From assembly GCA_905214545.1 (NCBI GenBank), contig CAJMMO010000003.1, forward strand, positions 172,616-236,615: 64,000 nt of DNA. The letters are read 5' to 3'. This document shows, piece by piece, positions 43,210 to 52,645 of this stretch. The notes beneath the pieces are model-generated. The model was not told where the DNA came from, did no database searches, and saw only the letters and a list, made by a program, of their open reading frames with translations. Position numbers and translations under genes: made by a program. Position 1 is the first letter of the stretch; every line of letters starts with the position of its first letter. This stretch comes from an uncultured bacterium. Its GTDB lineage: Bacteria > Bacillota > Bacilli > Lactobacillales > Lactobacillaceae.

Positions 43210-45144
43210 ATGAAGCAAATCTCGATTGATATCGAAACTTATTCTAGTACTAACCTGAATCAAACTGGTGTTGATCGCTATGCTGATAGCGACGATTTTG
43301 AACTTTTGCTCTTTGGTTATGCCACTGACTTTGGACCAGTCAAGGTGGTGGACTTAACTCAAGGTGAAAAAATTCTACAACAAATTGTTGAAGCCCTAGA
43401 TGACCCCACCATTGTCAAAAGTGCATTTAATGCTCAATTTGAACGAGTTTGCCTATCACATTTCGTGGGCCACCGCTTAAAGCCCGCTGGTTGGCATTGC
43501 TCACGAGTATGGTCTGCTACCTTAGGATTGCCATTATCGCTTCGTGATGTTGGAACTGTATTAGGCCTTCCTCGTCAAAAGATTACGACGGGTAAAGAAC
43601 TGGTCCGCTACTTCTGTACTCCCTGCAAGCCAACTAAATCTAATCAAAATCGCACACGTAATTTTCCTTATCATGCACCTGAAAAATGGCAGCAATTCAA
43701 ACAGTACAACCAACGTGACGTTGAAGTTGAAATTGAAATCACCCAGAAGCTCGAGCGCTTTCCAGTTCCAAAAAATGAATGGGAAAACTACTGGATGGAT
43801 CAGGATATCAATGACCGCGGTATTCGGATTGATCAACAACTGGTTAACAATGCGATCAAATGTCAAAACGTCTTCCATGACCAGTACTTACAAACTGCTA
43901 AAGAATTAACAGGTCTAGCAAATCCTAACTCTCCATTACAGCTAAAAGACTGGCTCCAGCAGCAAGGTATTAAAACTAATTCACTATCCAAAGCATCAGT
44001 GGCACAGCTATTACAAACCACTACCGGCACGGTCCATCAAATATTAGCTCTCCGCCAGTTGTTATCTAAATCAAGTATCAAAAAGTATCAGGCTATGCAG
44101 AAAGCTATGTGCCAAGATGGTCGTGTCCATGGTCTTTTACAATTTTATGGTGCTAACCGGACGGGTCGATGGGCTGGTCGCTTAGTCCAGGTTCAAAACC
44201 TTCCCCGTAATTCGATGCCAGACCTCGAAGAAGCTCGCGAACTAGTTAAGCAAGGCAACGTACCAGCACTTGCAATGCTTTATAATTCGGTGCCCTATGT
44301 CTTATCCCAATTAATTCGGACTGCCTTCGTCCCCAGTGAAGGTCACCATTTCTACGTAGCCGATTTTTCAGCTGTTGAAGCACGAGTGATTGCCTGGCTA
44401 TCTAATGAAAAATGGCGACAAGAGGCCTTTGCTAATAATGAAGATATCTACTGTGCATCCGCTAGTCAGATGTTTGGCGTCCCTGTTGTTAAACATGGAG
44501 TCAACGGCAAACTCCGGCAAAAAGGTAAAATTGCGGAACTTGCCCTGGGCTATGGCGGTTCTATTGGTGCGCTCAAAGCCATGGGTGCCACTAAACTTGG
44601 CCTAACCGATAATGAATTACCACCACTGGTTCAAATGTGGCGTAATGCTAGTCCTCACATTGTGCAGTTTTGGTGGGACGTTGATAAAGCAGCTAAAGAA
44701 TGTATTAAAACGCACCTCCCGCAAACTACCCACGGAATGAAGTTTATTTACCGGAGTGGCTGCATGTTTCTTCGTTTACGGTCGGGACGTTATCTTTGCT
44801 ACCCCCAACCTAAAATTGGCATTAACCGGTTTGGTTCTGAATCGATTACCTTCATGGGGATCAACACCGTGAAAAAATGGGATCGAATTGAAACCTATGG
44901 GGCCAAGCTGGTAGAAAACATTGTCCAAGCAACTAGTCGTGATCTCTTAGCTGAAGCCATGCGCCGTTTAGAAGCTACTGGGAATACGGTGGTAATGCAT
45001 ATTCACGATGAAGCCGTAATTGACGCCCCTTTCAATCGGTCACTTGACACCATGGTTCAGCTCATGACCAAGGTTCCCGACTGGGCCAATGGTTTAATCC
45101 TCAACGCTGCTGGTTTTGTTAGCGACTTTTACAAAAAAGATTAA
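43210..45144 (+). CDS. Family A DNA polymerase (phage type)
   Basis: 644 residues. The 3'-5' exonuclease domain opens with SIDIETYSSTNL (Asp-x-Glu) and has FNAQFERVCL; later the polymerase domain has QFYGANRTGRWAGRLVQVQN (~310-330), motif A FYVADFSAVEARVIAWL (~383-399), motif B RQKGKIAELALGYGGSIGAL (~438) and motif C VVMHIHDEAVID (~595). All metal-binding Asp residues of motifs A and C are present. It replicates the element independently of host Pol III. Confidence 0.92.
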   Translation: MKQISIDIETYSSTNLNQTGVDRYADSDDFELLLFGYATDFGPVKVVDLTQGEKILQQIVEALDDPTIVKSAFNAQFERVCLSHFVGHRLKPAGWHCSRVWSATLGLPLSLRDVGTVLGLPRQKITTGKELVRYFCTPCKPTKSNQNRTRNFPYHAPEKWQQFKQYNQRDVEVEIEITQKLERFPVPKNEWENYWMDQDINDRGIRIDQQLVNNAIKCQNVFHDQYLQTAKELTGLANPNSPLQLKDWLQQQGIKTNSLSKASVAQLLQTTTGTVHQILALRQLLSKSSIKKYQAMQKAMCQDGRVHGLLQFYGANRTGRWAGRLVQVQNLPRNSMPDLEEARELVKQGNVPALAMLYNSVPYVLSQLIRTAFVPSEGHHFYVADFSAVEARVIAWLSNEKWRQEAFANNEDIYCASASQMFGVPVVKHGVNGKLRQKGKIAELALGYGGSIGALKAMGATKLGLTDNELPPLVQMWRNASPHIVQFWWDVDKAAKECIKTHLPQTTHGMKFIYRSGCMFLRLRSGRYLCYPQPKIGINRFGSESITFMGINTVKKWDRIETYGAKLVENIVQATSRDLLAEAMRRLEATGNTVVMHIHDEAVIDAPFNRSLDTMVQLMTKVPDWANGLILNAAGFVSDFYKKD

Positions 45145-45149
45145 TTTTA

Positions 45150-45196
45150 ATGGTTTACTTTCTGCCCTCATCTGGCTTATTGGTGAGGGCTTTTCT
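45150..45196 (+). terminator. Terminator after DNA polymerase
   Basis: GCCCTCA and TGAGGGC arms followed by TTTTC. The flanking TGGTTTACTTT...TCTGGCTTATT sequence recurs near 60308. Confidence 0.65.
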
Positions 45197-45228
45197 AGTT
45201 CTCTAATTTAATGAAAGGATCTGAATCT

Positions 45229-45615
45229 ATGTCAGAAGCAACTATAGCAATTACCAAGCTGCGCCAAGACAAACCGAATCCACACTACCGACCAATGATC
45301 TTTGTCATTGCGCCGTTTACAGAAGTAGTAAAGAGCGATGCCGAAAGTATCAGGACAGTGCGCTCCAACTGCCGTTTTGTCTATCAACATGGTGGCATCC
45401 CCGTTTGTCCACAGCTTTACCTACCTCAATTTATTAACCTGCACCATTCGCGAGAATTTCAAGTAGCCGCCTTTATTAACATTGTGCTACTAACTAAATG
45501 CGCCGAAGCCTGGTCATTTGGTAAGCCAACACATGATATGCGCTACTTCATCCGCTTAGCCAAACGTAAAAATAAAAATATCCGCTACTTTAATAACGAA
45601 ATGGAGGCCAACTAA
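45229..45615 (+). CDS. DUF4406 family (nucleoside deoxyribosyltransferase-like)
   Basis: Start ATG 45229 after AAAGGATC. 128 residues with the Rossmann-like pattern of DUF4406: IFVIAPFTEV near the start, RSNCRFVYQHGGIPVCPQLY, and AEAWSFGKPTHDMRYFIRLA in the C-terminal half. Relatives resemble nucleoside 2-deoxyribosyltransferases and may act on nucleotides; here perhaps in supplying or altering nucleotides during element replication (inference). Confidence 0.78.
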   Translation: MSEATIAITKLRQDKPNPHYRPMIFVIAPFTEVVKSDAESIRTVRSNCRFVYQHGGIPVCPQLYLPQFINLHHSREFQVAAFINIVLLTKCAEAWSFGKPTHDMRYFIRLAKRKNKNIRYFNNEMEAN

Positions 45616-45617
45616 AG

Positions 45618-47867
45618 ATGCATTTTACTTTATCGACGGCAGTTAATTCCGGTCAGGCTAGCAACACGATCTATCCTCATCAACAAACTATCACTAACGC
45701 ACAGGAATTAGAACAGGCTGCCCATTATGACCATGTCTGCGGTCAATTTAAAAATAACCAACGCGCTATTGCAAACTTCATCAAAGCTGACTGCCTGATC
45801 ATGGACTGCGATAACGATCATTCTGACGATCCGACTACTTGGATCAAGCCTGCAAACATTGCTAACTATTTCGATGATGTTTCCTACGCCATTACTTTCT
45901 CGCGAAACAATATGAAGGCCAAGCACCATAAAGCACCCCGGCCTAAGTTTCACGTCTACTTTCCGATTACTGAGATTACGGATGCTAAAACCTATGCTGA
46001 ATTAAAGCACGAAATTCAAGCTTACTTTCCTTATTTTGATGACAACGCCTTGGATACAGCCCGCTTCGTGTTTGGTGTTGCTACCACTAAAGTTATCTGG
46101 CATGAAGGCAGCCAAACGATCGACCAATTCATGATGGCCCAGCGCTTCTTTGACCAGCAAAAAATTGGTGGCATCCCCGAAGGAAAACGCAATGCAACTC
46201 TCTCCCACTTTGCTGGCCGTTTAGTAATGCGCTTAGGTGATACCGCTGAAGCTCGACAAGCATTTAAAGGAGAAGCGGCCAAATGTGATCCACCGTTAGG
46301 CAATCAAGAACTGACAAATATCTGGCACAGCGCCCTGAAATTTGGCCAGCGGATGGCTAACCAAAAAGGCTACGTGCCACCTGAAGAGTACAACCAGCCA
46401 AATGATGATCTGCAACCTCAAGATTACTCTGACACTGGTGAAGCCTATGTTTTTGTCAAAAATTGTCATCAGCGAGTCTGTTACACCAATCAATCCGGCT
46501 TTATGTGGTTTGACGGCAAGGTTTGGCAAGAGTCTGAACCATTAGCCTTAGGTGAAGTGCAACGCTTCACTGATAAGCAACTCGCCGATACCCAGTTACG
46601 GATTGCTAAGGCTGCGAGGATCATCAAGCAAAATGGTGTGGCACAGGGCTTACAAGCTATGGGTAAAACCAAGGCCCGGCGCACCTTTAGTGATGAGCAA
46701 TTAAAAGCCTTAAACGAATTTGAAGCAGCCAAAGAATATGAAGCCTTTGTATTAAAGGAACGCAGCACGCATGGCATTAGCGGAGTGTTAGTCAATGCTC
46801 GGCCCAAGATCAATAAGAAAATCAGTGAGTTTGATGCCGATCCATTTTTGTTAAACACCCCCGCTGGTCCTTATAACCTGCAAAAAGGGATGCATGGCCA
46901 ACAAGACATCAAGGCCAGTGAATTAATTACTAAGTCCACCTCTTGCATCCCCGGAGACAAAGGTAAGGAGCTCTGGCAGGAAGCGTTGAACACGTTCTTT
47001 TGTAATGATCAAGAGTTAATCAATTATGTCCAAGAAATTGTGGGACTTGTTGCTATCGGTCAAGTTTATTTGGAAGCCTTAATTATCGCCTATGGGGATG
47101 GACGCAACGGAAAATCGACCTTCTGGAATACGATTGCCAATGTGCTCGGCACTTACACCGGCCACCTTTCTGCCGATGCCTTGACCACCGGGGTCCGCCG
47201 CAATGTCAAACCAGAAATGGCCGAAGTTAAAGGTAAACGACTGATCATCTCCGCGGAATTGGAAGAAGGTAAACGCCTGAACACTTCGATTATTAAGCAA
47301 CTCTGTTCAACCGATGAAATCTATGCCGAAAAGAAATACATGAAGCCGTTCTCGTTTACTCCGAGCCATACGATGGTTCTTTATACTAACTACCTGCCCC
47401 ATGTCGGTGGCAACGATGAAGGTATCTGGCGCCGCCTAATCGTGATCCCCTTTAAGGCCAAGATTACTAAACGACAAGATATTAAAAACTATACCCAGCA
47501 CTTAACCGAAAATGCTGGTCCGGCTGTTTTGCAGTGGATTATCGAGGGCGCCCAGCGGATCATTCAGCAAAATTACCAGTTAAGCACTCCGCCTGCGGTA
47601 GTGAAAGCGGTGGAAGCCTACCAAGCTGATAATGATTGGCTCGGTCATTTTCTCAATGAAAAGTGTCAATTAGATCCAAACTATGAAGAGAAATCAGGTA
47701 ACCTTTATCAAAACTATCGCGAATATTGTCAAAGTATCGGTGAATATATTCGCAGCACGTCAGACTTTTATACTGCCCTTAAGAATGCTGGCTTTAAGCG
47801 AACTCGTAAAAATTCAGGCAGCTTTGTTAGCGGTTTACGCATTAAAGCTGATGAATTTCTCGACTAG
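45618..47867 (+). CDS. P4-family primase-helicase (D5-like)
   Basis: 749 residues. The N-terminal primase-type region (FIKADCLIMDCDNDHSDD, ~50-67, with paired Asp as metal ligands; PRPKFHVYFPI) leads to a linker, and the C-terminal SF3 helicase has Walker A YGDGRNGKSTFW (~492-503), Walker B RLIISAELEEGKR and motif C MVLYTNYLPHV. A winged-helix end (STSDFYTALKNAGF) follows. It unwinds and primes the element origin. An iteron-like cluster lies straight downstream. Confidence 0.9.
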   Translation: MHFTLSTAVNSGQASNTIYPHQQTITNAQELEQAAHYDHVCGQFKNNQRAIANFIKADCLIMDCDNDHSDDPTTWIKPANIANYFDDVSYAITFSRNNMKAKHHKAPRPKFHVYFPITEITDAKTYAELKHEIQAYFPYFDDNALDTARFVFGVATTKVIWHEGSQTIDQFMMAQRFFDQQKIGGIPEGKRNATLSHFAGRLVMRLGDTAEARQAFKGEAAKCDPPLGNQELTNIWHSALKFGQRMANQKGYVPPEEYNQPNDDLQPQDYSDTGEAYVFVKNCHQRVCYTNQSGFMWFDGKVWQESEPLALGEVQRFTDKQLADTQLRIAKAARIIKQNGVAQGLQAMGKTKARRTFSDEQLKALNEFEAAKEYEAFVLKERSTHGISGVLVNARPKINKKISEFDADPFLLNTPAGPYNLQKGMHGQQDIKASELITKSTSCIPGDKGKELWQEALNTFFCNDQELINYVQEIVGLVAIGQVYLEALIIAYGDGRNGKSTFWNTIANVLGTYTGHLSADALTTGVRRNVKPEMAEVKGKRLIISAELEEGKRLNTSIIKQLCSTDEIYAEKKYMKPFSFTPSHTMVLYTNYLPHVGGNDEGIWRRLIVIPFKAKITKRQDIKNYTQHLTENAGPAVLQWIIEGAQRIIQQNYQLSTPPAVVKAVEAYQADNDWLGHFLNEKCQLDPNYEEKSGNLYQNYREYCQSIGEYIRSTSDFYTALKNAGFKRTRKNSGSFVSGLRIKADEFLD

Positions 47868-47872
47868 CACGC

Positions 47873-48030
47873 GACTTACACCAATTCATCATCAAGAATC
47901 CTTATTTGCCAGTATTTGAAGCTGGTTAGTGTAGGTCATGTAAGTCTATTTCATTACTTGTATATAGGAAATAAATAAGAAGAAAAAAGACATAGAGAAG
48001 AGTATGTAATCAAGCGTCACGACCTACACT
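47873..48030. repeat. GACYTACAC cluster, possible replication origin
   Basis: GACTTACAC (47873-47881), inverted GTGTAGGTC (47929-47937), inverted TGTAAGTC (47939-47946) and GACCTACAC (48021-48029) surround an AT-rich, purine-rich stretch. It is the only sizeable gap inside the replication operon (47868-48078). Confidence 0.5.
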
Positions 48031-48078
48031 TAATGATCGTTAAAGCTTGATGCATCAATGTTTAGAAAGGATAAAAGA

Positions 48079-48360
48079 ATGTTAGAAAAACGAATCGAGT
48101 CAGCATTTGTTAAAGCAACTCAAAAACGGGGTGGATTATGCTTGAAGTTTGTTTCGCCATCGATGGCCGGAGTACCTGATCGATTGGTCCTCCTGCCTGA
48201 TGGTCACATGGGTTTTGTGGAGATGAAGGCTCCTGGTAAACATACCCGCCCGTTACAAGTGCAAAGACTCAACCAGTTAAAACAACTTGGCTTTCAAGTT
48301 TTTGTCTGCGACCAATTAGATCAGATTGGAGGAATGCTCGATGCGATACAAGCCGCATGA
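48079..48360 (+). CDS. VRR-NUC domain nuclease
   Basis: Start ATG 48079 after AGAAAGGATAAAAG. 93 residues, a single VRR-NUC domain: GLCLKFVSPSMAGVPDRLVL (G-V-P-D), then GHMGFVEMKAPGK (E-M-K), the PD-(D/E)xK triad, and QVQRLNQLKQLGFQV. Stand-alone VRR-NUC proteins are Holliday junction or branched DNA nucleases and act with the SNF2-type helicase encoded next to them. Overlaps that gene by 20 bp. Confidence 0.9.
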   Translation: MLEKRIESAFVKATQKRGGLCLKFVSPSMAGVPDRLVLLPDGHMGFVEMKAPGKHTRPLQVQRLNQLKQLGFQVFVCDQLDQIGGMLDAIQAA

Positions 48361-49696
48361 ATATCAACAATACGCCACTCAGTTTATCCTGGATCACCCA
48401 GTTGCTGCCATTCTGCTCGACATGGGTCTAGGTAAAAGCGTTATTACTCTGACGGCTATCAAGCAGCTCATCCAGGAAGAAAAGGTTCACCGGGTCTTAG
48501 TTGTAGCCCCACTAAGAGTTGCTAAACAAACCTGGCCTGAAGAAATAAATAAGTGGGATCACTTAAAGGACCTCACCTATTCGGTCGTTACAGGTCCCAA
48601 AATACAACGCATTAAAGCTCTGCAACAAAACGTTGACATTTACATTATTAATCGGGAAAACTTAAAGTGGCTAATCGAGTCCTCTGGTAATTCCTTTGAC
48701 TACGACATGTTGGTGATCGATGAACTCTCTAGTTTTAAGTCTTACCGCTCACAACGCTTCAAAGCCCTCAAACGAGTACGACCTCTGATTAAACGCGTGG
48801 TTGGCTTAACAGGTACACCGTCGTCTAATGGCTTGATGGATCTGTGGGCGGAATTCCGAGTGCTGGACATGGGAAAGAGACTTGGCCGCTTCATTTCTTA
48901 CTACCGAGCTAATTACTTTGATCCCGACAAGCGCAATATGCATCAAGTCTTCACTTACAAGCCAAAGCCGGGTGCTGAGCAGAGTATTTACCGGGCCATT
49001 GATGACATCACCATCTCCATGAAGTCACAGGATTACTTAAATTTACCACCGTTAACTATGAATACTGTCCCAGTGAAGATGAGTAATAGCGAACAAGCTA
49101 TTTATGATGAGCTCAATGCTCAACTGGTAGTGTCAACCCAAGGTAAGCAGATCGATGCACTGAACGCTGCCAGTTTATCAAATAAGCTTTGTCAAATGGC
49201 AAACGGCTGTGTCTATGATGATCAACAGCAAATCGTCCAAATTCATCAACATAAACTTGATGCCCTGGAGGACTTAATAGAAGCTACTAATGGTAAACCA
49301 GTGCTTGTTGCCTACTGGTTCAAACATGACCTGGTACAAATCAAGCATCGTTTCAAGGTGCGTGAAATTAAAACATCTCGTGATATTCAAGATTGGAACA
49401 ATGGCAGGATTCCTTTGGCCTTGATTCATCCGGCTTCCGCTGGCCACGGTCTTAACCTGCAAGATGGTGGTGCTACTTTGATTTGGTATGGAATAACTTG
49501 GAGCCTGGAACTTTACCAGCAAACTAATGCCCGCCTCTGGCGACAAGGTCAACAACGGCCGGTAGTGATTTACCACCTGGTTACCCAAGGCACCATCGAT
49601 GAAAACATTTTGGCAGCGTTGAAGCGTAAAGATAAAACTCAAACGGCATTGATCAACGCGGTCAAAGCTAACTTGAAAGGAAGTGTCATGGTATGA
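48341..49696 (+). CDS. SNF2-family helicase of the element
   Basis: Start ATG 48341 after GGAGGAATGCTCG. 451 residues. YKPHEYQQYATQFIL (Q-motif region), Walker A LDMGLGKSVITL (~33-44), VIDELSSFK (DELS in place of DEAH), VGLTGTPSSNGL, and motif VI ELYQQTNARLWRQGQ. It is the small SNF2 helicase that is paired with VRR-NUC in Firmicutes phages. It likely processes replication intermediates. Overlaps the next gene as ATGA. Confidence 0.9.
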   Translation: MRYKPHEYQQYATQFILDHPVAAILLDMGLGKSVITLTAIKQLIQEEKVHRVLVVAPLRVAKQTWPEEINKWDHLKDLTYSVVTGPKIQRIKALQQNVDIYIINRENLKWLIESSGNSFDYDMLVIDELSSFKSYRSQRFKALKRVRPLIKRVVGLTGTPSSNGLMDLWAEFRVLDMGKRLGRFISYYRANYFDPDKRNMHQVFTYKPKPGAEQSIYRAIDDITISMKSQDYLNLPPLTMNTVPVKMSNSEQAIYDELNAQLVVSTQGKQIDALNAASLSNKLCQMANGCVYDDQQQIVQIHQHKLDALEDLIEATNGKPVLVAYWFKHDLVQIKHRFKVREIKTSRDIQDWNNGRIPLALIHPASAGHGLNLQDGGATLIWYGITWSLELYQQTNARLWRQGQQRPVVIYHLVTQGTIDENILAALKRKDKTQTALINAVKANLKGSVMV

Positions 49697-50160
49697 GTAT
49701 CATGTGGAACTATTTAGATAAGCGGCGTGCGACCGTCAACGCTCTGAAAGATTACGATGGAATGAAGTTCATCGTCGATTCTTATCACGATGAGTTAAAG
49801 ACCTATAAGGAACGGATGGTCGGTGTTAGTTCACCGCGCTACGGCTACGCTCCAGGTGCCAGCAACAAGGATAACCCAACCGAGCATCGTTTGTTACACG
49901 GTATCACTGAAACAAGTAAACTGAACGAACGTTACCAGCAAGCTCGCCTTTACTTCAAGTGGTTCGAACCAGCCTGGAAAGAACTCTCTGAGGATGAACG
50001 TTTCGTCTTGGATGCTTGCTATCGCACTCCAAACCAGTCAATGAACGAGGGACTAACCATCGTGATGGACAAGTACTTCATTGCGAAAACCACTGCTTAT
50101 AATCGAAAGAACAAAGCACTCGACCACCTTACCCTTTTGCTTTATGGATCCCACCATTAG
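49693..50160 (+). CDS. DUF1492/ArpU-like late regulator
   Basis: 155 residues. The C-terminal half has sigma-region-4-like helices (LSEDERFVLDACYRTPNQSM, then MDKYFIAKTTAYNRKNKALD). The N-terminal part is helical. Proteins of this form end the early operon of many Gram-positive phages and switch on the late (packaging and head) genes. A terminator and a new leader follow at 50160-50307, consistent with an early/late border here. Confidence 0.75.
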   Translation: MSIMWNYLDKRRATVNALKDYDGMKFIVDSYHDELKTYKERMVGVSSPRYGYAPGASNKDNPTEHRLLHGITETSKLNERYQQARLYFKWFEPAWKELSEDERFVLDACYRTPNQSMNEGLTIVMDKYFIAKTTAYNRKNKALDHLTLLLYGSHH

Positions 50161-50246
50161 AAAGGTAAAACGCAGAACAAACAATCAGCTTATCCATGTT
50201 ACGATGATAGTGTAGAAAATTAAGATAAGGCATTTGCTTTATAACA

Positions 50247-50281
50247 CTGAAGCCTGGCAGCTTAGAACTGCTGGGCTTTTC
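50247..50281 (+). terminator. Terminator between early and late genes
   Basis: AGCCTGGCAG and CTGCTGGGCT arms with a 7-nt loop, then TTTTC. Ends the replication operon. Confidence 0.7.
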
Positions 50282-50307
50282 TTATGCCCTCAGAAAGGAG
50301 GAGTGTC

Positions 50308-50685
50308 ATGCCTTACTCACCCAAGAAACCCTGTCGTTACCCTGGCTGCCCGCGACTAACCCACAACACTTATTGTGACGTGCACGCCAAGCAAGCCAGC
50401 TCTCACTACAATCGTTACCAACGACCAAAGCGTAGTCGACCGCGATACCATCGTGGCTGGCCAAAGATTAGACAACGCTACTTGCTCCACCATCCCTTTT
50501 GTGAGATGTGCCTGAGCCAAGGAAGGTATACCAAGGCTACCGAAGTCCATCACGTTCTGCCCTTAGAGCACGGTGGCACCAACGAGTTCAAAAACCTGAT
50601 GGCATTATGCAAACCATGTCATTCCCGCATCACCGCTCAGATGGATGATCGTTGGCACAAAGCACCACGTCAATATCATTACTAA
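50308..50685 (+). CDS. HNH endonuclease (phage packaging-associated)
   Basis: Start ATG 50308 after AAAGGAGGAGTGTC. 125 residues: an N-terminal zinc knuckle (CRYPGCPRLTHNTYCDVH), then the HNH core FCEMCLSQG, ATEVHHVLPLEHGGTN (His pair) and NLMALCKPCHSRIT. Such HNH proteins sit beside terS-terL in HK97-type cos phages and are needed with terminase for specific cos cleavage. That position is kept here. Confidence 0.9.
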   Translation: MPYSPKKPCRYPGCPRLTHNTYCDVHAKQASSHYNRYQRPKRSRPRYHRGWPKIRQRYLLHHPFCEMCLSQGRYTKATEVHHVLPLEHGGTNEFKNLMALCKPCHSRITAQMDDRWHKAPRQYHY

Positions 50686-50688
50686 ACA

Positions 50689-50750
50689 ACGGAGGGGGCC
50701 ATCGAATCCTTAAAAAATTTTTGCGCGGGAGCGGGCCTGGGCCTCCGTGT
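50689..50750 (+). other. Putative cos site region
   Basis: A G+C-rich block (GCGCGGGAGCGGGCCTGGGC, 50723-50742) follows an A/T run, flanked by the dyad ACGGAGG (50689-50695) and CCTCCGT (50742-50748), between hnh and terS. This is where cos lies in cos-type HK97-like phages. Confidence 0.5.
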
Positions 50751-50804
50751 ACAAAAAATTGAAATCAAACAGGGTATTAACCCCTGCCGGAAGGAGGGAG
50801 AGAT

Positions 50805-51347
50805 TTGGCTAAAGATGGTACAAATCGTGGCGGGGCTCGGGTCGGAGCCGGCCGTAAATCTAAATCACTTCACGATAAGCTCGAAGCTGGCCAGGAAGCA
50901 ACTGTAATCGACTTGCCTACTCCAACTAATCTTAAAGGGCACGTTATGCCGCCAGTGAAGAAGTACCTCAAAGCCAAGCAGAAAAATGGTTTAGAGTTTG
51001 ATGCTGCTGATATCTTCAAGGAAACGTGGGAGTGGCTAGTGGAACGGGGGTGTGAAAAACTAGTAAACACCCAGCTGATCGAACAATATGCGGTTAGTGT
51101 TAGCCGGTGGATTCAATGTGAGGAATGTATCTCTAAATTTGGCTTCCTTGCTCGCCACCCCACCACTGGGAACGCGATTGCATCACCCTATGTGTCAATG
51201 AGCCGCGATTACATGAAGCAATCAAGTCAGTTATGGTTTCAAATTTTTCAAGTGGTTAAGGAAAACAACGCAACCGCCTATCAAGGATCTACACCACAAG
51301 ATGACGTCATGGAACGGCTTTTGCGAAGCCGGAAAGGAATGAACTAA
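50805..51347 (+). CDS. terS: Terminase small subunit (P27 family)
   Basis: TTG start after AAGGAGGGAGAGAT. 180 residues: a basic N-terminus (NRGGARVGAGRKSKSLHDKL), helices KETWEWLVERGCEKLVNTQL and IEQYAVSVSRWIQCEE, then PYVSMSRDYMKQSSQLWFQI, the pattern of P27-like small terminases. It recognises cos and loads DNA onto the large subunit. Ends overlapping the methylase start. Confidence 0.85.
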   Translation: MAKDGTNRGGARVGAGRKSKSLHDKLEAGQEATVIDLPTPTNLKGHVMPPVKKYLKAKQKNGLEFDAADIFKETWEWLVERGCEKLVNTQLIEQYAVSVSRWIQCEECISKFGFLARHPTTGNAIASPYVSMSRDYMKQSSQLWFQIFQVVKENNATAYQGSTPQDDVMERLLRSRKGMN

Positions 51348-52573
51348 TGAAATTTGTTAAGAAGCAAATAACGGACCTCATCCCCACGGACTACAATCCA
51401 CGAAAAGACTTAAAGCCAGGTGATCCTGACTACGAAAAGCTAAAACACTCAATGAAAGAATTCGGCTACGTTGATCCAATCATCTGGAACCAGCAAACTG
51501 GTCGCGTGGTTGGCGGACACCAGCGGTTAAAGATTCTCCAGGATGAAGGGATCAAAGAAGCCGAGTGTGTTGTCGTTAATTTAAATGAAGACAAAGAAAA
51601 AGCTCTCAACGTTGCCCTCAATAAAATCAGCGGTGATTGGGATAAAGACAAGTTGGCCTTGCTAATGACTGACTTACAAGCCAGCGACTTGGATGTTTCC
51701 TTAACTGGCTTTGACGAGAATGAGATCTCAGACCTTCTTAGCACCGCTGACGATACGCATGATGATGATTTTGACGTTGATAGCGAATTGGATAAACCGA
51801 CCTTTTCAAAGCCTGGTGACTTATGGCACTTAGGTAAACACACTTTATTATGTGGTGACGCTACTAAAACAGAAAGCTACCAGAAATTACTGGGTGATCA
51901 TAAGGTCAACCTAGTATTAACCGATCCTCCATACAATGTCGATTACTCTAGCAAAGCTGGCAAGATCAAGAATGATCATCAAGCCGATGACAAGTTCTAC
52001 CAGTTTCTGCTTGCTGCTTTTCAAAATATGAATCAAGCAATGGCTAACGATGCCAGCATCTATGTATTTCACGCCGATACGGAAGGCCTTAACTTCCGCC
52101 GTGCTTTCCAAGATGCTGGTTTTTATTTATCCGGTTGCTGTATCTGGAAGAAGCAATCATTAGTACTTGGTCGCTCCCCCTATCAGTGGCAACATGAACC
52201 CGTACTCTATGGATGGAAGAAAGATGGCAAACACGAATGGTACACCGGGCGAAAGGAATCCACCATTTGGGAATTTGATCGTCCAAAGCAGAGTAAGGAA
52301 CACCCAACGATGAAACCAATCCCACTACTAGCCTATCCAATCATGAATTCCACCATGTCCAACTGTACCGTTCTCGATCCATTCGGTGGTTCCGGTTCAA
52401 CTCTGATTGCATGCGAGCAAACTAATCGGATTTGTTACATGATGGAACTCGATCCTAAATATTGCGATGTGATTGTGCAACGTTATATTGAACAGGTTGG
52501 TTCAAGCAAAAACGTTAGTGTGGAAAGAAATGGTAAAACTATTCTTTACAGCAAAGTAAAAAAGCCGGCTTAA
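51347..52573 (+). CDS. DNA methyltransferase with ParB-like N-terminal domain
   Basis: 408 residues. N-terminal ParB fold (~1-90) with ITDLIPTDYNPR and GRVVGGHQRLKIL, then a methylase domain: catalytic LVLTDPPYNVDYS (~185-197) before SAM motif VLDPFGGSGSTLIACE (~340-355), beta-class order. Common in phages; methylates element DNA, possibly guarding it from host restriction. Notable here because the chromosome carries type I and type III restriction systems next door. Confidence 0.9.
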   Translation: MKFVKKQITDLIPTDYNPRKDLKPGDPDYEKLKHSMKEFGYVDPIIWNQQTGRVVGGHQRLKILQDEGIKEAECVVVNLNEDKEKALNVALNKISGDWDKDKLALLMTDLQASDLDVSLTGFDENEISDLLSTADDTHDDDFDVDSELDKPTFSKPGDLWHLGKHTLLCGDATKTESYQKLLGDHKVNLVLTDPPYNVDYSSKAGKIKNDHQADDKFYQFLLAAFQNMNQAMANDASIYVFHADTEGLNFRRAFQDAGFYLSGCCIWKKQSLVLGRSPYQWQHEPVLYGWKKDGKHEWYTGRKESTIWEFDRPKQSKEHPTMKPIPLLAYPIMNSTMSNCTVLDPFGGSGSTLIACEQTNRICYMMELDPKYCDVIVQRYIEQVGSSKNVSVERNGKTILYSKVKKPA

Positions 52574-52645
52574 ATCGTCGAAGTTCCTTGCTATCTGTAC
52601 CCTTTAGAGTGATGTATACAGTGATCAAACAAGGAGGTACAGAAG

